Source: Candidatus Omnitrophota bacterium (GTDB lineage: Bacteria; Omnitrophota; Gorgyraeia; Gygaellales; Profunditerraquicolaceae). From it: a stretch of 40,458 bases of DNA. The translations under genes and the position numbers were made by a program. Under the pieces are notes generated by a model. The model was not told the DNA's origin, did no database searches, and was given only the letters and a program-made list of their open reading frames with translations. The stretch lies in NCBI GenBank assembly GCA_028718225.1, contig JAQUMI010000008.1:1-40458 (forward strand). Reading direction: 5' to 3'. Shown one piece after another: positions 18,201 through 20,834 of the stretch; position 1 is the first letter of the stretch; each line of letters starts with the position of its first letter.

Positions 18201-19572
18201 TACAACAAATAGGCGCCCTTATCATAAAAAAGTTTTGGATCCTCAAGCTACTAGAAAAAAAATTATATTAGGCAGGGGTACGCAGTTCAACCCTAAAGTA
18301 GTGGATAGTTTTGAAGAGTTATGTTTTGAAAATAAAATTGAGCCTATTATGGAAAATGAGGTCAGTGATTATGTGAGAACGATTATGTCGGGAATAATCG
18401 AGCAGAAAAAAATAGAAACCGCCAGCTCGCCGGTAGACAATTACAAAAAGACCCTTTTCCAGACCTTTAGTTTAGCGATGCAAGGCAAGGATTACCCGGC
18501 CGCATTGAATTGTCTGAAGAAGATTTTATTCCGTTACCCTCACGATGCAGAAGCCATGACTGCTTATCTTAAGGTTACCCGGGAAGCAGGCTCTCTTAGG
18601 GAGGATGCTTTTAGAGATATAAACGAAATAATCCAGGCTAAGCAGTTTTCTTCGGCTGCGTATTATATCCGTTCAGTTTTATACTATGATAAAAAGGATT
18701 TTGCGAATTGTCTGGCGGATTTGTGCCGCGCAGTTGAATCCGCCGACGGAGTAAGCAGTCATGTTTTACAGCTTTTGAATAAAATAATCCGCCTGGATAT
18801 GATATTAGAGAAAGAGCATAAGTTTTACGTCGCCGGTATCTCCCTGGTTCAAGAAATAGAAGATACCGTCCGCAAATTTTTGACCCGCAAAATGTCGCTA
18901 AAGGATTGGGATGTTTCTATCTGGGAAGGGATAAGTTACATAATCCTGGCCAATGCTTTATTAAACAGCGGCAGATACGCAAAAGCTCAGGAGAAACTGG
19001 CTATTGCCCTATCCGCTGAAAATATTGCCGGGATAAAAGCAAGTGGGTTAGAATTAAGCAGGTATTTATCCCGAGGTTTTAATCTGCGGGCGAGCATATC
19101 TTTATTTTTGGCGGAAGAGTCTTTAATCAAGGCAGAATTGGGCTGGGTGAACGGCCTTATTATTTCTAACGAAGATAAATCAGAGATTGAAAAAATGCTC
19201 AGGCAGGCGGATGAGAATATAGCCATGGCCGAGGCCAGCGACAGGACTTATATTGACGGAATTAACCATTTGTGGATACGAGACTTAAGGGGCAAGCTGC
19301 AGTTTATTATTAATAATGATTACGCGCGGATTTTATTAACGATCCCCCATAAAGAGGGCTTACGGGTCTTGCATCAAGCTATTGCGGCGGTCTTACGGAA
19401 AAAGGGTGGCCGCAGGTTCAATCTCGATGAAGTAAATGCTGTTGGAATCAGTCTAAATATGAAAGATGTGGAATGCCTCAAATCAATAGAGGTAATTCAT
19501 ACTATCCAGGATTATCCCCGGACATATTATTATTCCGGGATGAAATTATTTATTGTTCCGTTGCCAAAATAA
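1..19572 (+). CDS. Giant modular polyprotein-like protein, 5'-truncated by the window edge (at least 6,507 aa as tracked)
   Basis: Single open frame to the TAA at 19570-19572. Frame is also open from base 1 ([16 protein letters not shown] before the TTG at 49). 26 recurrent [SAG][SG]SP[VLAI] motifs separate recognisable domains. Confidence 0.93.
   Translation, partial: [6523 protein letters not shown]
298..2115 (+). other. TPR-rich module
   Basis: TPR-like helices such as [27 protein letters not shown] and [28 protein letters not shown]; bounded by SSSPV (283-297) and SSSPL (2116-2130). Confidence 0.7.
2131..2835 (+). other. Transglutaminase-like / cysteine-protease-fold module
   Basis: Cys in WVICVPASY (codon 2272), His in [14 protein letters not shown] (2410) and Asp in [11 protein letters not shown] (2458) fit the Transglut_core C-H-D pattern (HxWxxVYxxxxWxxxDPTxGQ). 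Confidence 0.5.
2908..4344 (+). other. SAM-dependent methyltransferase module (CheR-like) with possible GNAT-like C-terminal part
   Basis: [24 protein letters not shown]...LRIYGIDNN...[13 protein letters not shown] resembles Rossmann methyltransferase motifs; [19 protein letters not shown] resembles a GNAT acetyl-CoA loop (weaker). Confidence 0.55.
4360..5304 (+). other. Class I methyltransferase module (PrmA-like)
   Basis: [48 protein letters not shown]. Confidence 0.65.
5320..5937 (+). other. P-loop NTPase/kinase-like module (possibly HPr-kinase-like)
   Basis: Walker A in [20 protein letters not shown]. Confidence 0.55.
5953..6687 (+). other. Methyltransferase-like module
   Basis: [16 protein letters not shown]...[17 protein letters not shown]...[11 protein letters not shown]...[11 protein letters not shown]. 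Confidence 0.5.
6703..7548 (+). other. GHKL-type ATPase module 1
   Basis: N-box-like [13 protein letters not shown], G1 box [9 protein letters not shown], G2-like [14 protein letters not shown]. Confidence 0.7.
7564..8346 (+). other. Unassigned module (about 261 aa)
   Basis: Bounded by SSSPV (7549) and ASSPI (8347); no recognised family motif. Confidence 0.5.
8425..8940 (+). other. HAD-like hydrolase module with altered motif I
   Basis: [14 protein letters not shown] (DxE instead of DxD), ...[17 protein letters not shown]..., GRPV-type [38 protein letters not shown]. Confidence 0.55.
9010..9501 (+). other. Unassigned module (about 164 aa)
   Basis: Bounded by GSSPV (8995) and SSSPV (9508); no recognised motif. 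Confidence 0.5.
9523..10332 (+). other. Class I methyltransferase module (PrmA-like)
   Basis: [36 protein letters not shown]...[13 protein letters not shown]. Confidence 0.65.
10348..11109 (+). other. Class I methyltransferase module
   Basis: [18 protein letters not shown]...[16 protein letters not shown]...[13 protein letters not shown]...[11 protein letters not shown]. Confidence 0.65.
11125..12303 (+). other. Tandem LuxR/GerE-type HTH-like module
   Basis: [92 protein letters not shown]; two weaker repeats follow. Confidence 0.6.
12397..13473 (+). other. Protein-kinase/APH-fold-like module, probably pseudokinase
   Basis: [39 protein letters not shown] aligns by eye with HGDLHPGNI...DFG/DFE, but the catalytic Asp position is Tyr. 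Confidence 0.5.
13489..14208 (+). other. GHKL-type ATPase module 2
   Basis: [19 protein letters not shown] (G1) and [24 protein letters not shown] (G2). Confidence 0.6.
14497..15060 (+). other. Possible GNAT-like module
   Basis: [28 protein letters not shown] resembles a GNAT substrate/CoA segment; weak. Confidence 0.3.
15076..15747 (+). other. Methyltransferase-like module
   Basis: [38 protein letters not shown]...[15 protein letters not shown]...[13 protein letters not shown]. Confidence 0.5.
15763..16854 (+). other. Sigma-70-like module (regions 2/3 and possibly 4)
   Basis: [26 protein letters not shown]...[48 protein letters not shown]...[49 protein letters not shown] follows sigma-70 region 2 to region 3 order (IRIPVH..., ISLDTPIGED...). 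Confidence 0.6.
16873..17643 (+). other. Unassigned module (257 aa)
   Basis: Bounded by SSSPA (16858) and SSSPL (17644); no recognised motif. Confidence 0.5.
17659..18420 (+). other. HD-GYP domain module
   Basis: [89 protein letters not shown]: full HD and GYP signatures. Confidence 0.9.
18436..19572 (+). other. C-terminal TPR-like module
   Basis: [48 protein letters not shown] and similar helical repeats. Confidence 0.55.
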
Positions 19573-19682
19573 CTTATAGGCAGCTGCTGAAAAAATTAAT
19601 TTATTTATTGGACATTTTAGTAAATAGCAGGATAATATTGTTAAGTTGGCTTGTCTCAGCAGGTTAGAGCAAGGAGGGTAAA

Positions 19683-20039
19683 ATGGAAGAGCGCCGGAGC
19701 GTAGCGCGGTGGCAGATTAATAAAGAGGCGGGCTTGACCGTAGAGGAAGGGTTAAAGCCTATCCCTTGCGTGGTGGAAGATATAAGCATTCAGGGAATGC
19801 GCATCTCTTCGCGCAAGGCACTTTTTCCGGAAGTTTTCGCAAATTTTAACCTGGCCCTGACGGAAGATTTCGCGTTTAAGGCCGGGGCACAGCTAGCCTG
19901 GCAGGATAACGCATATGAAAGGAATATCTACGGGCTTTCTTTTAACCGGATCGAAGAATCGGCGAGAAACCGGATAAGCGAATATGTCAAAGATAATTTT
20001 CCCGGCGAGTTAGCCAAACAATGGTGGAAAGGCTTATAA
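19683..20039 (+). CDS. PilZ domain protein
   Basis: RRSVAR (RxxxR) and EDISIQGMRIS (DxSxxG); SD AAGGAGGG upstream of the ATG. Confidence 0.8.
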   Translation: MEERRSVARWQINKEAGLTVEEGLKPIPCVVEDISIQGMRISSRKALFPEVFANFNLALTEDFAFKAGAQLAWQDNAYERNIYGLSFNRIEESARNRISEYVKDNFPGELAKQWWKGL

Positions 20040-20699
20040 ATGCAGGAGCATAGAAAATTACCCAGATGGCTGGTGAACCGGCAAGCCAGTATCAAGTTGG
20101 AAGGCCAGGCCCGGGAAATCCTTTGCCGGATTAAAGACATTAATTTTAAAGGCATGCAGATTGCCTTAAGCTATAAACTTAACGTAGATAGCTATGTAAG
20201 ATTTAGCCTGGCTTTGTCCGGTGAGTCTTTTTTAGAGACTCAGGCCTGGGTGGCCTGGCACAAGCAGCTAGACGGCTGCGATATTTACGGTTTATATTTT
20301 AATAAATTGAATAAAGAGGATGAAGACAAAATTTATCAATTTCTTTACCATAATATTCAAAAGGGAGCTTCAAAAGGAGGTGAGAATATGGAAGACCGTA
20401 GAATATTCCAGAGGTTCAACTACAGGCTGGGGGCCAGGTTGCTTAACCTGAATAATGGTAATGAAATGGCAGCTGAAACCAGTGATGTCAGCGCCAAGGG
20501 TATCGGGTTAGTGCTTAAACAGGAGGTAGTCATTAATACTCCGCTTGAGGCCTGGCTTCATATCCCGGACACAAGCGAGCCGCTTTATGCCAGGGGTATC
20601 GCAGCCTGGTCAAAACGGGATAGCGATAATCAGTACCGTATAGGCATGGATTTAGAGAGGGCAGATTTGATGGGTTTGTCCAGAATTTTAAGAGTTTAA
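20040..20699 (+). CDS. Tandem PilZ domain protein (two PilZ-like domains, internal start candidate at 20388)
   Basis: HRKLPR / KDINFKGMQI and RRIFQR / SDVSAKGIGL. Confidence 0.78.
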   Translation: MQEHRKLPRWLVNRQASIKLEGQAREILCRIKDINFKGMQIALSYKLNVDSYVRFSLALSGESFLETQAWVAWHKQLDGCDIYGLYFNKLNKEDEDKIYQFLYHNIQKGASKGGENMEDRRIFQRFNYRLGARLLNLNNGNEMAAETSDVSAKGIGLVLKQEVVINTPLEAWLHIPDTSEPLYARGIAAWSKRDSDNQYRIGMDLERADLMGLSRILRV

Positions 20700-20717
20700 A
20701 AAAGAGTTTAAAAGAGC

Positions 20718-20746
20718 TTGACCTTGCCTTAAAAATATGTTAAATT
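20718..20746 (+). promoter_or_regulatory. Candidate promoter of the sugar ABC transporter operon
   Basis: TTGACC (20718-20723), 17-bp spacer, TAAATT (20741-20746). Confidence 0.4.
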
Positions 20747-20791
20747 TTATATTCTTACCTAAATAAAGTAAGGAATAAAATCTAACTTAAT

Positions 20792-20811
20792 CCTGCCTGC
20801 CGACAGGCAGG
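20792..20811. repeat. Palindrome CCTGCCTG-CCGA-CAGGCAGG
   Basis: Perfect 8-bp stem; related palindromes at 27342-27360 and 33951-33967. Confidence 0.8.
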
Positions 20812-20834
20812 GAGAAAGGCGAGGGTTAGCAACT

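Noticed and set aside
49-19572. Giant ORF as NRPS/PKS or adhesin
   Set aside because: No condensation, adenylation, ketosynthase, Ig-like, cadherin or secretion-signal features seen; modules are diverse soluble enzymes.
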